A stretch of 64,000 nucleotides of DNA from Pezicula radicicola (lineage: Eukaryota; Ascomycota; Leotiomycetes; Helotiales; Dermateaceae). Shown here piece by piece: positions 24,506 to 36,438 of the stretch; position 1 is the stretch's first letter; every line of letters begins with the position of its first letter. The notes under the pieces are model-generated. The model was not told the origin of the DNA, ran no database searches, and saw only the letters and a list, made by a program, of their open reading frames with translations. Position numbers and translations under genes: made by a program. The stretch covers positions 907,312 through 971,311 of the forward strand of contig PDUO01000023.1 of assembly GCA_003008705.1 (NCBI GenBank). Direction: 5' to 3'.

Positions 24506-27279
24506 TCACCATCTACACTCTCCTTCACTATCTCCGAACTTCACAGGGCCATTCTTCCTCCTCTCAGCCAACCATCTCTCAATCCAACCCTTCATCTTCG
24601 CACGTCCAGCGGCGCTCCCTACGTTGACTGTTGGAATAACCTTCTCAATACGCAAGGCGCACACAAACATAGTGAGCTCGCGAAAACTACTATGTTCGCT
24701 ATATGGGACGCCAAAGCAGGAGGCCTCGCGAGTGCTACCTCTTTGGGGTATTAGTTCAGCCATTGTATAACGAGACTTCCAGTTGGACGAATGCAAGATA
24801 GTAGGGATAGACGGAGAATCGGTGAACCTGTGCCAGTGATTAGAATACAAAGGAGAAGTATGAACATCGCAGTTACATAGAGGACGTACCTAGAATTGGG
24901 TGGTTTGTAATTCCATCCACTAGGTCGAAATCCCACAATCCGACTAAAGTGAGGCTTGAATCCATTCAAATAATCTTGCAATGTCTCTGGACGAAGTTCC
25001 ATAAGCATTTGCATATGAATCTGTGCCTCTCTAGGGTCATCCGTCATTCTGCTCATCAATTCAGGATCCTCCAACGCCCTGCAAATTTTCATCTTTGCTG
25101 GTGGTGCATAGATCTTGCAGTCAAGTGCCCGAGCTATGCCCATGCATATGCGCTCTTTGCCGATACTATAAGTCCCGCAGACGACGAGAAGCCGTCCACG
25201 GGGTTTGGTACTGTTAATCTCCATAGCTATACTATCGTCTTCGGATTTGATCTTAGAATTCACGAATTTCGTCATGCCAGTTCCAGCACGCTCTTTCTTG
25301 ACCTTTTCCCACGTGTCGCTCTCTTCAGCTCGCTCCTTTTTGAGACTCACACACATATCCGCGCAGGCCGTTATGACATCCTCTTGGCAAGGAAAGGCAT
25401 AGCGTGGATTGAGATATGTTGTATCGAGGTAGCAAACATCAATTTTCTGTTGTTTAGTCTTGCCGCTGATGGAGTTGGCGATCTCTGGCATAAGCATAGG
25501 ATGGGCGACATGAGCTGGACATGCACGGAAATCGCCGCAATGGAGTATTCTTTGGATCTTGGGATTCGCGCCTTTACCGACTGTTTTTTCGAAAAGATAT
25601 AATGAACTCCCTGGGCAGTGGTTTGCTGGGATCATCGTTACTGCAACACCTTGGGTACCCGGTACGTCAAACCTTTCTTCAAAGTTCAGAGCCACCACCC
25701 ATTTCGAATCAACACGTAGTTGTTGTTTAACCAGATTCGCTGTGACCTTGCTGCAGTATATCGGTCCATGGCACCATGACGAGGTCAGTCCAATATAATG
25801 ATCACTGTGGAAATGACTGAGGAAATATGCGTTACAACCTTGAACAGCCCCATACCGGAAAGCATCAACACAGATGAAGAATCCCGGCATGATCTTGTAG
25901 AATGGGCATGTGCGTTGATATGCTGGCTTTCCCCTTGAGGCATTCTCTGCTGCTGCGGCCGCGACCCATGCAGTGTCTTCAGCTTTTGATGACATGAGCT
26001 TTGAGAAGGCTGAAGATGGCTTAGCATTAGTGTCTCCAAATCCAAAAGGGTTCTCTTGCCCAGGTCTCGCTACTGCTGCTTTTGAAACCCGATTCTTTGC
26101 ACCAGCAGGCATGAGTTTTGGATCTGAGAGTTCCAATTTCACCGGTGATGGCAATGGTATGGGTTTGCCATCTAGGCATGCATTAACATGCCGTGTAGCT
26201 TGATCTGCGGTGACACCATTGAGACCCGAATTGCATATAGGACAGGCCGCCGTCATCTTGCTTGCAGCGTTCGTATCTGAATGGTCTTCGTACTCATCAA
26301 AGGTTCCAGTTTCCTGGCCTTCCCCAACTGCCTCTAATCTAGCTTGTTCTTCCATCCACTTCCTCTCAACAAATTCTTCGCCCTCCGGGTACTCTTCATC
26401 TAGGAAGTCCTCAAAATCCTCAAAGCCTCCAAATTCGTCCACGCTTGTCTCCTCCTTTTTCAAGGTTGGTAGGAGTGAAAGCTCTTTGCCAGATTCCCGT
26501 TGAGGCGAAATTCCAGAAGAACTTTCATCAGAATCGTCTCCCATATGGTTATAATGGTTGTCTTTGCGACTATCTGACGCTAGAGGTTTAAGCGATGGCA
26601 CTATAGGTCGATTCTCAGTAATCTGTTCTTGCTTGATAGGTCTCGTTTCCGTCCTCACATTCATTCCATTAGATTGCCGTAATACTTGGGTATCAAGCTC
26701 CTTCTTCTCCGCCTTGAGAGCTGCATCTTGGATCTTTGAATCGTTAATCTCTTCTTCGGAGTCCGAATCCTCCAAGAAGGGTCCTGTTCGGCGCGGTTTC
26801 TTGAGTTTCGTGATAGATTCTTCCGGCGGAGGTGGGGTACAGTTCTCAGCTAGGGGAGGGTTTGACTTGTTCTGTCCATTATTATCCCCAAAGAATGGGG
26901 AAATATGGTCTTCCAGCCCATTCTGCGAATTGCCATTTGATACCTTCCTCCTTTTAACAGACCTTCCAGCCTCATTGTACCGGCCACTATCCACGCTCTC
27001 ATTGTCGCCAAAGATATCGCCAATTTCATTATCAGAATATTCGAGGCTGGGGGATCTGGCTTTTGCTGGCACGCCATTGGTATTGGTTCCATCAGACAGG
27101 AAAATGGAGTCATCCTTGAGAGGAGAGTCCACCTTCTTGAAAAAATTAAGGATATTTCCATTAGGCTTTCCAGATAACTTTCCATTCCCAACTTTCTTTG
27201 CACTTTTGGCTGCTGGCATAATCGGCTTGGTGCTTGGTCGTGGCGTAAGAGGTTTGGTCGAACTTCTACTCGTCATCAT
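24506..27279 (-). CDS. PSO2: PSO2/SNM1 DNA interstrand cross-link repair nuclease
   Basis: Predicted 903-residue 5'-exonuclease of the metallo-beta-lactamase/beta-CASP family that processes interstrand cross-links in the nucleus. Exons 24890-27279 and 24506-24827; one 62-nt intron. A long polar N-terminus has a KxxNILNFFKKVDSPL segment resembling a PCNA-interacting box, plus acidic Ser-rich tracts. A UBZ4-type zinc finger CPICNSGLNG...RHVNAC lies near residue 343. The catalytic HFHSDHYIGL (HxHxDH) is near residue 489. NHCPGSSLYLFE, ILHCGDFR and YLDTTYLNP are the further metal-site motifs. VPYSEHSSFRELTMFV in exon 2 is the final SNM1 histidine motif. An open frame continues upstream of ATG 27279 for about 40 codons without an ATG, so a small 5' exon may be missing from this model. 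Confidence 0.92.
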
Positions 27280-28105
27280 GGATGCTGTTCGGAGTTCTTG
27301 GGCGCCCTTTGGTGGAGTCGGGGGTCGGCCTATTGATGGCTTAAAAGGCGTCTCAGTTGATGAGGATGAGTTCTCGCGAGGCTTTCGAAACCTAGTAGGT
27401 CGAAAACAGGAGTGCGATATGCATAACCAGATTATTGGTATGGCACAGAAGGTGGGCAGTGAATTGTCTCTGTATGTCCACCTTCAATTCATGGCATAAA
27501 TTATTGAAGGGCTCTTTTGTCGGCGGTTTAAGCTTGCTTGTTGGCAGCTCGTTGAGAGGGTTAATGGTACCTATTGACAGATTGTGAGGGGTTTGGTTTT
27601 GCAGGTTGCCTCCTCGAAGCCTCAACGCGAAGAATCTCCTTTTACATAGCACACGAAATCAGGTGATGTAACTTCCCCGCCATGGATATTATTGGACGTT
27701 ACCCCTCGTTATGGAGATGGGTTGGAGTATTGGTCTTGTCTTCTTCAATTCAAATGATACAGTTCACCAAATCACAACTAGGGCTTCTGTTTGTATTGGT
27801 CGAGTTTATAAAGTCTCAATATCCTCGGGGGTATTATTTGAAATCTACGGTTGGGTTTAGCTGGTTGACCTAGCTGAGAAAGCTCCAGCGCCAGACTCCA
27901 TGCGCAATGCTGTCGTTATTGGAATTGTTTATGTTCCTGCCCAAGCCTCTAATAGCAGGCGCTACGTTACCAGACAGAAAACCTTTTGTTTATGGGTCGT
28001 TCATAAATGACAAGAACCTGGGGCATTCTCTTCCTGCATGATGCAAGTACTCTATACCCTCTGCCCACTAAAGGACATGACGACTAGGATCCTCGGACGA
28101 AAATA
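27280..28105. other. Intergenic between PSO2 and LSM2
   Basis: 826 bp. The part next to 27280 is in frame with PSO2 up to about 27400 and reads Ser/Pro-rich, so a 5' PSO2 exon may lie here. Otherwise it holds the PSO2 promoter and LSM2 3' UTR. Confidence 0.5.
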
Positions 28106-28599
28106 TCACTTCCCCTTCGTTGCTTGTTGTGATGCTTCTCTCCGCGTTGCTATGGTGCGTATGATTAGCCTCCGCTTACAAACATAGAGCAGATGGATCT
28201 TACCATCCTCCAGAAGCGCTGTATCTACTGCACCCCCTGGCAAATGTACATATCGTACGACACTGCCTCGAATAAAGACATTCTTGACCGACGACTGAAT
28301 ATTCCAACATTAGCCAATGCCGCTCAATATGTGGAGCTCCCAAGAAGCTCCAATACTGACCAGGTGTGGATATTTTAGCTCCTCTACCACCGAGATATCA
28401 TCAAGCTTGATATTGAGATACTGGTCGACTGATTTCAAAGTTCCACGAATTTGGATGTCGTTCTTGAGCTCGACGGTGACTTCATGATCGACGAGCGTCT
28501 TAAAGAAGCTGCGCAAAGAGACAGGCGCATGTCAGCCAAAGTGCCAAGGTATGGAATGTGAACAGGGGATTATGCGCGCACGAACCTGAAAAACAACAT
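28106..28599 (-). CDS. LSM2: LSM2, U6 snRNA-associated Sm-like protein
   Basis: 98-residue subunit of the Lsm1-7 (mRNA decay) and Lsm2-8 (U6 snRNA, splicing) heptameric rings. Exons 28586-28599 (14 nt), 28361-28508, 28204-28294 and 28106-28149; introns of 77, 66 and 54 nt. The joined protein starts MLFFSFFKTLVDHEVTVELK. Sm motif 1 is IRGTLKSVDQYLNIKLDDI and Sm motif 2 is VFIRGSVVRYVHLPGGAVDT, both as expected for LSm2. The 14-nt first exon is needed for the conserved N-terminus. Length and splice pattern fit the family; no defect seen. Confidence 0.95.
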
Positions 28600-30324
28600 C
28601 TTGATGTGTCCAATAGTATGCCGAGATCGAAGTAGGAAGATAAAGAGCCCGAGTTCAGGAAGTTAGGTAGGTTGGTGTCCGATTATACCTAGCTAAGAGT
28701 GCCTAGGTACGGTAGAGGAGTTGTTTGAAGATAGGAAGATATGCCGGTCCTTAGATATCAGGCATCCACAAAACCACAAAACCACAAAAACTTTTAACGC
28801 GAACGAGTCCAAATGGGAAGCAAACATTTTTCCATCAAATTGGAGTTTCACCACCATGCTCTCAACCTGCAGTCATCCGATGTGCTGGGATTTCCTTGCA
28901 TGCAGCATCGCAATCGACATGTGGACGGCCACGGCGTGAGATCTTATCGACCTCGGACAAATTCTTTAGTCCATTTCTCTTGGTGATCAAGCTTGGAGCC
29001 CTGCTGGTAGTACGGTGGTATAGTAGTACCGCTGCGCGACATACGACGTACAAACTTCACAGTCTCTGTGCTACATACCTACATATCTAGAATCACCTTT
29101 CCAAAGTAGCAAGCAACAGCTCGTCGTACTTGCGTTGTCAGCATCAGAATAGAGGAATTGGTGAGGTAAGCTTATGGTAGCAGTACAGTTGCCAAGGGCG
29201 ACTGGAAGATGGGAGTTACTATCTGCTTGTCATACTTCCTTTTCAAGCCAAGCCCAGTTTAGATCTTAGTCCGAAGAGCTGAAGGAAAACCGCTTTCATT
29301 CCGTTCAAGTGCATATTTCTAGCACTTCGACATCATAACTCCTCGTCCTATGTGTGTCACGCACCAAGTCCCTCCTCTGCTGCAGGATGACTACATAATC
29401 GACTCCTTGCGTCCATTCTATGAAGGCTGCCATTGGGGGCTAGTTGCCATTCTCAACCCCAAATCAACCACCTACAGCGTTCTCTGCATCGTGGTGCTTC
29501 ACATGTCGCTTTTAGAGTTCATGCTTACTGTTCTGTCCTGCGGAACTGCTGCCGACGTGAGATGAGAAGTGTTTCAACTCTTGGCAATCTTGTCTATCTA
29601 TACCAAGTGACATGTCAGAAACCATGAGGGTATCACCATTGTGAAGAACCCGCTGGGCAGGATCTCCACGTTGTTTCCACGTCGTGCGAACCCGGAGATG
29701 CCAATATCCAAGGGTGGGCCGTGGTGGTTTGCTGGATTGCAGCATGTTGTGGTACGCTGAATACTCTTCGAAAATGCTACTCAACACGAGCCTTCAGATG
29801 CTTACAGATAGATTACTCAAGGGACCAAGGTGAATGCCCGAGTTTGGAGCGACAGATGCGGTCCAATATTCCTTACATCCCAATACAATGATACCAATGT
29901 CTCTCCACCGAGTTGGATCTCAACGGGTAGATATTTCCGTACAAGCAGAGATCATAAGCAGGGATCTGGCTACCATAGGTGCGGCACGGAACGTGTTTTT
30001 GAGCGAATCATGCAGAAGGATAACAATCAGTCCTGGCCAGAATCACGAGTTCTATATTAATTGACGGCACAGATCTTCTACACTTGCGCTGTGTTCAGGG
30101 AAAGTCCTGGTGTCTTTTGTTCTGTGCCACTCTTGCGGTGTATAAAGACGTCAATGTGACTGCCAACTCCGCTGTGAACGTCTTCTGTTGCCTCCTCACA
30201 AAAAGAGCACTCTTCCTTCGGTGTCCTGTTCTTGTCTCTCGCAACGGTCCTTTATCCTTGCTGTGTTTAAGAGAATCTGCCCCGGGACTTAGTTCCTCAA
30301 TTTGACTGCAGAAAGTACGATATA
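28600..30324. other. Intergenic between LSM2 and the SnoaL-like gene
   Basis: 1.7 kb shared by two divergent genes. Short frames only, none recognisable. No repeats or RNA genes noticed. Confidence 0.5.
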
Positions 30325-31422
30325 ATGGCAGCAGCCGATGTGCAGCAACCCCCCGCCGAGGCTCCTACATTGCCCGATTATGTCCTCGACCCGGATGCCA
30401 TCCTGAAAGATCAAGTTCCCAGTTGGCGGCACGGCTGCGCGCCAGATTATAGCAAAACACGAGCGCACTATCACCAGAGTACGTCCTTATACTTACATGG
30501 TCAACGTTTGAACGCCTATTGTTCGAGGCTATGTGCACATCATCCCATGATGTATGTCATTGCTTTTCACTGCTAATATTCCTTCAGCCAAGAGTAGAGA
30601 TCATAAGGCTGGCAGCCTTGAGCAGATCGTCGAGAACCTCGTCAAGAACTGGGAGGTCGAGGCTAGTTTCAAAAAGGACCTTGATGACTGGCGTACTGTC
30701 GACAAGTCCAACTACATATTTGCCATCAACGGCGGCCCACCACAGTCTGCGGAGCACATGCTCAATGTCGGAACATACAATGCAATTATCACACCAAACG
30801 AGTACTACAGCCCAGAGCATTCGGATTTCAACTCCAGCCACAAGACCTTCAAACGTATGATGCCGATATTTGCCTGGGAAGTCCTGGAGGTGTACAGCGG
30901 ACCACCTGTTGTTGCATTCAAATGGCGGCATTGGGGAACGATGAAAAATGATTACGTGGGGTTCAATGAGTATGTACTTCTATACCAGCAATATCTCTAG
31001 TCATTTTCCTAACCTAGAATCATAGCGTAGGGCAAAAGGTCACTGCAAAGGCTCATGGAGGTTCAATCGACATTCAAGGCGTCACGGTCGCTAAAGTCAA
31101 CGACAACCTCCAACTACAGAGTGTAGAAACTTGGTTCGACCCTTTAGAAATGTTTCGTCAAATTGCACCAGACGGGGTTATCAACAAAGAACTATCGTTC
31201 CCGAGACCTGGAGAGGACATAACTTCACACCTGCATGGCCCAGAAGTCGTCAATCATACACTTGAGATAGATAACAGCAACCTCTCTGTTGGCGGACGCC
31301 CGCTAAGGAGTCCAGGAACAGCGACTTTGTTCCCAGCCGAAAGTACAGAGACGAAAATTACGCACGCGGAGATGAGCAATGTCACACCTGCAGAGTGTCC
31401 ATTTCTTACGAACAAGGAATAA
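30325..31422 (+). CDS. SnoaL-like 'pathogen-related' protein
   Basis: Predicted 310-residue soluble protein. Exons 30325-30478, 30588-30969 and 31026-31422; introns of 109 and 56 nt. DYSKTRAHYHQTKSRDHKAG followed by LVKNWEVEASFK and YNAIITPNEYYSPEHSDF is the layout of plant and fungal pathogen-related proteins with a SnoaL-like (NTF2) fold. Further on come WEVLEVYSGPPVVAFKWRHWG and a buried-cone strand KVTAKAHGGSIDIQG. SnoaL-like domains bind or cyclise small hydrophobic molecules, but no catalytic function is established for this branch. No signal peptide. The frame is consistent across both introns. Confidence 0.8.
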
Positions 31423-31561
31423 ACTTGATGGCAGGTGTCTCGTGGTTTCTCTTATTTCTTATGATGGGAGGCTGGGAGGCTGGTGGAGTTATATCGCTAA
31501 AAAGCCAGCGTTGTTTTATTTATTACCTCCTTCATTAATCTAGCGAAATCATCCATGTATT

Positions 31562-32308
31562 TCATACCAGCTCGGTGCCAGCAGGCCTCAACATACATAC
31601 TGTCTTCGCTTCCCCAGTTCCCCCATACTTCCCCAAGTCCACCGAAAACTCATCCACGTCCTCGTACCCAAATTTCTTGTAAACCTTGTACCCGCTCGGC
31701 GAAGACTGCAAATAAGCTGGTAGGTCGGCTTCTCCAGCTACCTTAAGGCCTTGCCTCAACAAAGCTGAACCGGCTCCAAGTCCATGCTTTTCGGGTACGA
31801 CAACCAATATCTGAAGAACTATCATACTCCATTAACCTTAACTCGATTCTTCCTCAACGCATGCCACCATTGCCATACTCACAAATAGAAAACAAAAGAT
31901 CAACTCACAAGCATATCTCTTCCCATTAACCCACTGATCCCTCTTCCTACTCATCCCCGCAAAAAACTCATTAGCACACTCCATACTCTTAAACCCCTTA
32001 AAAAACTCCTCATCCTTATCCACCCAGTGCTCCAACGGTCTCGGATCCCTATAAAAATGCCATAACGCAAACCCAATAATCTCATCTGGTTTCCCAGATT
32101 CTATCCAAACCGCCTTTTCAATGTGAATAGTTGGTGATTCCGGGAAATCTTTGAGCAGTTGTTGAGAGCGAGAGGCTTGAGATTGTGGTGTTGGTTGGCC
32201 GAGCATGGTATCACTTAGGGGCCCTGAGAATCCGATGGATTCAATTTTGGCGAGCGTCGGTAGGTCTTCTGCTGTTGCTGGGAAGATTTTGATGTTTGGG
32301 GATGCCAT
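31562..32308 (-). CDS. GNAT-family N-acetyltransferase
   Basis: Predicted 218-residue acetyl-CoA-dependent acetyltransferase. Exons 31909-32308 and 31562-31818; one 90-nt intron. MASPNIKIFPATAEDLPTLA is a typical GNAT first strand and helix. IIGFALWHFY is the strand before the cofactor loop. LQILVVVPEKHGLGAGSALL contains the acetyl-CoA pyrophosphate loop (here HGLGAGS), directly after the splice junction. YLQSSPSGYKVYKKFGYE is the usual motif B end. The intron choice (donor GTGAGT at 31908, acceptor at 31819) is needed to join the two halves in frame. Substrate unknown. It is convergent with the SnoaL-like gene, 139 bp apart. Confidence 0.85.
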
Positions 32309-32533
32309 TATTATTATGGATTTATTTAATATATTTTGTTTACTGCTTAGGGGTTTGTAGAATACACTGATATAAGTAGTTTGATGGTGATATGGAAGCC
32401 TAATTGAACGAGTCACGATATTCTACCTTGCGATGTAGCATTACGGGCAAGTCGTACAGTGGGTCGCAACTTATAACCGTGATTTCATATTTTAGCCTAC
32501 TATTCACTATATTACTAGAGTTATTATAAATCA
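32309..32533. other. Upstream region of the GNAT gene, bordering the RIP tract
   Basis: 225 bp; composition turns sharply AT-rich from about 32480. No coding signal. Confidence 0.5.
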
Positions 32534-33697
32534 ACTACTAATTATATTACCTTTATTCTTTTAATATATAATAAGAAATAATAGAATTTATTATTCCTAA
32601 AAGTACTAGTTTCCTAGTATTTTATATACTATCTATCTACCTTAATATATACTTTTATCCTCCTTAGTATACTCTCTAATAGAGATATAAATAACTTATT
32701 AAGGAGGTTATTTAAAGTATTAATTAAGGCTTACTCTAATACTATAAGTACTTCTTTAAATTTTCTTATATTTTAAAGCTTAGAGTATATATTTAAAACT
32801 TACTTTTTTATATACTACTAGATATATTTAATAAGGTTTAAATTAGAGGAGACTACTAGCTATAGAAGTATAGATATATCTATATCTATAAATTATCTAT
32901 AAACTATATAAGATATATAGATAGAGGTATTATTTTATATAAATATAAGATTTAATTAAAAGTATTTTAATATCTAATTCTTAAGAACTTTAATATAAGA
33001 ATATAAAGAGTAATTATACTTTTTACTTTTAAAATTATAGTCTAAAATATATAATATACTCTAACTAATATTATTAATAGTTCCTTAAAAATATCCTTAG
33101 ATTATAACTAATATATCCTTACTTTTAGAATAAATTAATATTATTTTTTTATTTTATTTCTAAGTTATTATTTAAAAGACTTATTATATTAATTTATTTA
33201 AACTATACTTTACTAAATACTTATTACTCTATATAATATTCTTTTAGTTTATAAATATCTATTTCTCTTAAGCTTTATACTAGTTATAATATTTCTTTAT
33301 ATATTTCTTTATTAACTTTAGTCTCTTCTTTATATACTAATTAATAATATTATATTCTTTTAATATCTTCTTAATAATAGTAGTTAAATATTTAATATTT
33401 ATAACCTTTTTAATTTACTTATATATTAACTTTAGCTTAAGGTATATATACCTTAGAATAGTTTATTTATTTTAATTATTATATAATTTCTTTTAAGGCT
33501 TTTAAGATAAAGAGAAACCTTTATTATATAATAAGTTAAGGTATATAGTATCTTAAATAGTTAAATCTACTACTTAGAAGGTATAGGTAATATCTATATT
33601 TCTATTACCTTAAGAAGCTACCTTAGTAATTTAACCTCTTCTATATAGAGCTAATTACTTCTTCCTTATAATATTCCTAGATATAGGGCCTAGTAGA
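32534..33697. repeat. RIP-saturated AT-rich tract (ancient transposon remnant likely)
   Basis: Reading every base of these 1164 bp, I find no CpA, TpG or CpG dinucleotide; every C is followed by C or T. Mutation of CpA to TpA on both strands, the hallmark of repeat-induced point mutation, gives this. Edges are sharp (CA at 32532, CG at 33698). Stops occur in all frames. Translation of either strand did not let me name the original element. Confidence 0.85.
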
Positions 33698-34445
33698 CGA
33701 CGTAGTATTGGTATTTTATGGTATTAAAAAGAGAGAGTCAAGAAGACATGTATTCGAAAATATATAAATTCAGTAAAATCGTGGTTATAAGTTGCTACCG
33801 ACTGTAGACTCCGGGTATCCACTCAAGTAAAGACGTCGGTTACCGGGTTGTAAAAGGGGACTGGGGCTAGTCTGAAGCGGGTGGTTCGGCGAGTTGCATT
33901 CCATTTGTGTCGGCGGATGATCACGTGGCTTGTTTGTCCTCTTCCCATGCAGCAGACTTGGTTTATGTCGTTGACATTTAGATGGTGGATTCTTAAAGTC
34001 GACTTGATTTTAGGTGTATTTTTTCTCTTGGGAGTTTTAGTACTTTAAGTATGTGTATTACATGTTAAACTGTACCTAAGCGACGACGGACTTAACGGTC
34101 TTGAGTTGCATCAACAATATGGTTTATAGCTCAATGGAGGAGATGTATAACTTCCTTCCTGTACTAGAAAAATCGAGTAACGTCTGCGAATAGCTCTCTG
34201 TGGGTTAAAATAGATTTGACGATTAGAAAGTGTTTAGGTTGAGAATGTAATAAGTGGGTTGTCTGATTATTTACTCCTTTAAACAACTCACTGCCACCAA
34301 GTAGCTATTGTTGCACTACAAAATATTTGTTAGGAGATCGTGTTAGAGATTATCTTTCATCGAATTAGGAACATATGTAGTGAAAAATGGCATTGAAATC
34401 CTTGAAAATCAGAAGGAGGATTAAGAAACATCTTGATTCACTGCG
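33698..34445. other. Intergenic, downstream of the SDR gene
   Basis: 748 bp of ordinary composition between the RIP tract and the SDR stop codon. No gene recognised. Confidence 0.5.
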
Positions 34446-35405
34446 CTAATTTCTCTTCATATCCCTTTTCATCTCCTGTTTCATAGCATTGGTAAATATA
34501 GTCGTAACCACTGATTCTGGCAATGCGTCCAAAATAGCTCCCTGAAGACCATGCACCCAATACCCAAAAACAGCGGGCTTTCCACAACCAACACGGTCGA
34601 GGGTTGCCCTTGCAAAAGTCCCCGCATCAGGCTTCATGAAAGTCGCATCCTCTTTCCTATGAGCAGTCCCTGTTACAGTTGCCACATTGATCGCTAAAAC
34701 TTCGACCTTCCTGCCCTCGGATTTCATCTCTCTGGTAAGTCCAATGCTCCAAGCTTTATCGAACGTTTTTGCTCCAGAATAGGTTGTGAGGTAAGGTCCC
34801 CCTATCTCTGATATTGAGCATACGTTCATGATCAGTGTAGGTAGATTGTGACGAAGTAGAAGGGGTAAAAAGGCTGCAGTGAGCTGTGCCGGGAATCGAG
34901 CATTCAAATTGAGTACTCCATCGATGTCTGAAGGTGTATGCTTTTCGAGAGTTTTATAGAGTGGATCCGTTGGAGGGACACCACCCACATTGTTCACCAG
35001 AACTGTCAAATTGACATCTTTGAGACTCTCCACCAGGCTGTCGATCTGCTTGATAGGCGTAGAGCCGCTTGTGGTTGCATCTACAACTGCTACCCGGAAG
35101 TCGCGTTGTGGGAAGTCCTTGACTAATTCGCTCTTGAAGTTTTCCAGCTTCGTGGCATTTCTACCGTGCAACACAACGTTGAATCCCTTATGAGCAAGTT
35201 CTCGAGCTATACTGCCGCCGATTCCATCACTTGCGCCTGTCACAAGAGCCCAAGGAGCCTTTCCCTCGACCGTATACTGATAGCGCGGCAATGAGGACGG
35301 GCGAGTATAGAGATAGATAAAGCGTAGAAGTCTGATTAGGCATAGCAATGTCCATAAGCTGCCGATGCCTGCAGAGGCATTGATCAGAATAAGACCTATT
35401 GGCAT
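34446..35405 (-). CDS. Short-chain dehydrogenase, 17-beta-HSD12/3-ketoacyl-CoA reductase-like
   Basis: Predicted 319-residue, intronless NAD(P)H-dependent reductase. An N-terminal hydrophobic helix (residues about 5-32) suggests ER-membrane anchoring, as in the very-long-chain 3-ketoacyl-CoA reductase/17-beta-HSD type 12 branch. The Rossmann motif TGASDGIG is at 56-63, NNVGG at 138-142, the catalytic serine near 197-199, and YSGAK (Tyr209, Lys213) completes the site. The C-terminus is Lys/Arg-rich (MKQEMKRDMKRN), compatible with ER retention. The housekeeping fatty-acid-elongation enzyme usually has introns in this group, so this may be a specialised paralogue. Its neighbours are a P450 and a Baeyer-Villiger-type oxygenase on the other strand. 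Confidence 0.88.
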   Translation of the reverse strand: MPIGLILINASAGIGSLWTLLCLIRLLRFIYLYTRPSSLPRYQYTVEGKAPWALVTGASDGIGGSIARELAHKGFNVVLHGRNATKLENFKSELVKDFPQRDFRVAVVDATTSGSTPIKQIDSLVESLKDVNLTVLVNNVGGVPPTDPLYKTLEKHTPSDIDGVLNLNARFPAQLTAAFLPLLLRHNLPTLIMNVCSISEIGGPYLTTYSGAKTFDKAWSIGLTREMKSEGRKVEVLAINVATVTGTAHRKEDATFMKPDAGTFARATLDRVGCGKPAVFGYWVHGLQGAILDALPESVVTTIFTNAMKQEMKRDMKRN

Positions 35406-36438
35406 TTTGAGAAGGACTTGTGATCGGATTTTTATCGATTAGTACTATACTGTTGACATATGCAACATACAATGTGTTTGATTTAGCTACCAAATACGGA
35501 TTAGATCAACTACATCACTGGACCAGAGACTCAGAGTAGCCGTTGTGGCACCGGCGTTTCTCTGCTTTTACGAAGCACAACCTTTACGTGAAAAGTTATT
35601 GACATTGCATCGGGCACTTCGGACTCTGTACCTAGAAAGCGAAAAAGATGTTATCTCATACTCGTACTAAGGATGAATAAACGTTAAATTTAACGTGGCT
35701 CGTCACCTAATAATTAACGTTTATTCGTCCCCAGTACGAGTAAACCAGCTATTGGCTTTGGCAGTTGTCATCGCGTGGATAGCATGGATATGACCCCGCC
35801 TTCTCCTTGGGGAAACAACAGACAACAACTATACCAGTGCTTACCGTACCTACTCGACACACGCTTTTCAAAAGCCCGACATTCAGAAGCTGCAATTATC
35901 CAAAACCTGGTCTTGATTGCTCTACCTCGTGGTTCTTGGTGTTTTATTTCTTCAGCTGATGTCATTGTCATTGCTAGGACTTGCATATGGGAGTATCGCG
36001 ACTCATCTTGAGAATGTCCACAGAGGCATCACTTGAACTGAGGCATCCGATGGCTTCAGAGTACTCTACGCCAGATCTAGCAACCTAATGTCCGCGTGAG
36101 GATGCGCAGTCTAAAGACATGTTCTTCTATACCTTCGTAGGCCAGAAGAGAAGCTGTCATTCCCTGAGAGAAAGGCTATTGGTCCTAAGATTGGTGGGGA
36201 GCAGGAGTTACTTGCACGATGAAGCTTAATGCTGACACAAACCTCTCTTTCGACCGGATGTGTGAGACGCTAGCTTCTTGGTAGCCATCTAGGAAGGATA
36301 TGTCGGCTTTATGGTTGATATGTGAAGAGTAATAAGTATATGTTTTGTTTCTCTGTCCTATACACCCACTTTCCTCTGTTTATCCCCTTCAGCATTTCTG
36401 CCTTATCAACAACTACGTCTACATGTAAAAGTTTCAAC
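35406..36438. promoter_or_regulatory. Divergent intergenic region, SDR / P450
   Basis: 1033 bp between divergent genes, containing an 80-bp inverted-repeat element at 35661-35740. No coding signal. Confidence 0.5.
35661..35740. mobile_element. 80-bp TA-flanked foldback element
   Basis: The arms 35661-35688 and 35713-35740 are inverted repeats of 28 nt with about four mismatches. The outer ends read CTCGTACT. Both ends abut TA, matching a TA target-site duplication. The centre holds a nested AACGTTAAATTTAACGT palindrome. Looks like a very short Tc1/mariner-type MITE or foldback. Confidence 0.6.

Noticed and set aside
26558..27499. Long plus-strand open frame of 313 codons
   Set aside because: It lies antisense to PSO2, whose frame carries conserved domains. 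The plus-strand translation is Ser/Leu/Phe-rich low-complexity, a shadow of the acidic and Ser-rich coding strand.
32309..33697. Attempt to name the element behind the RIP-saturated tract
   Set aside because: Both strands were read with stops treated as Trp/Gln. No motif was clear enough to assign a transposon class.
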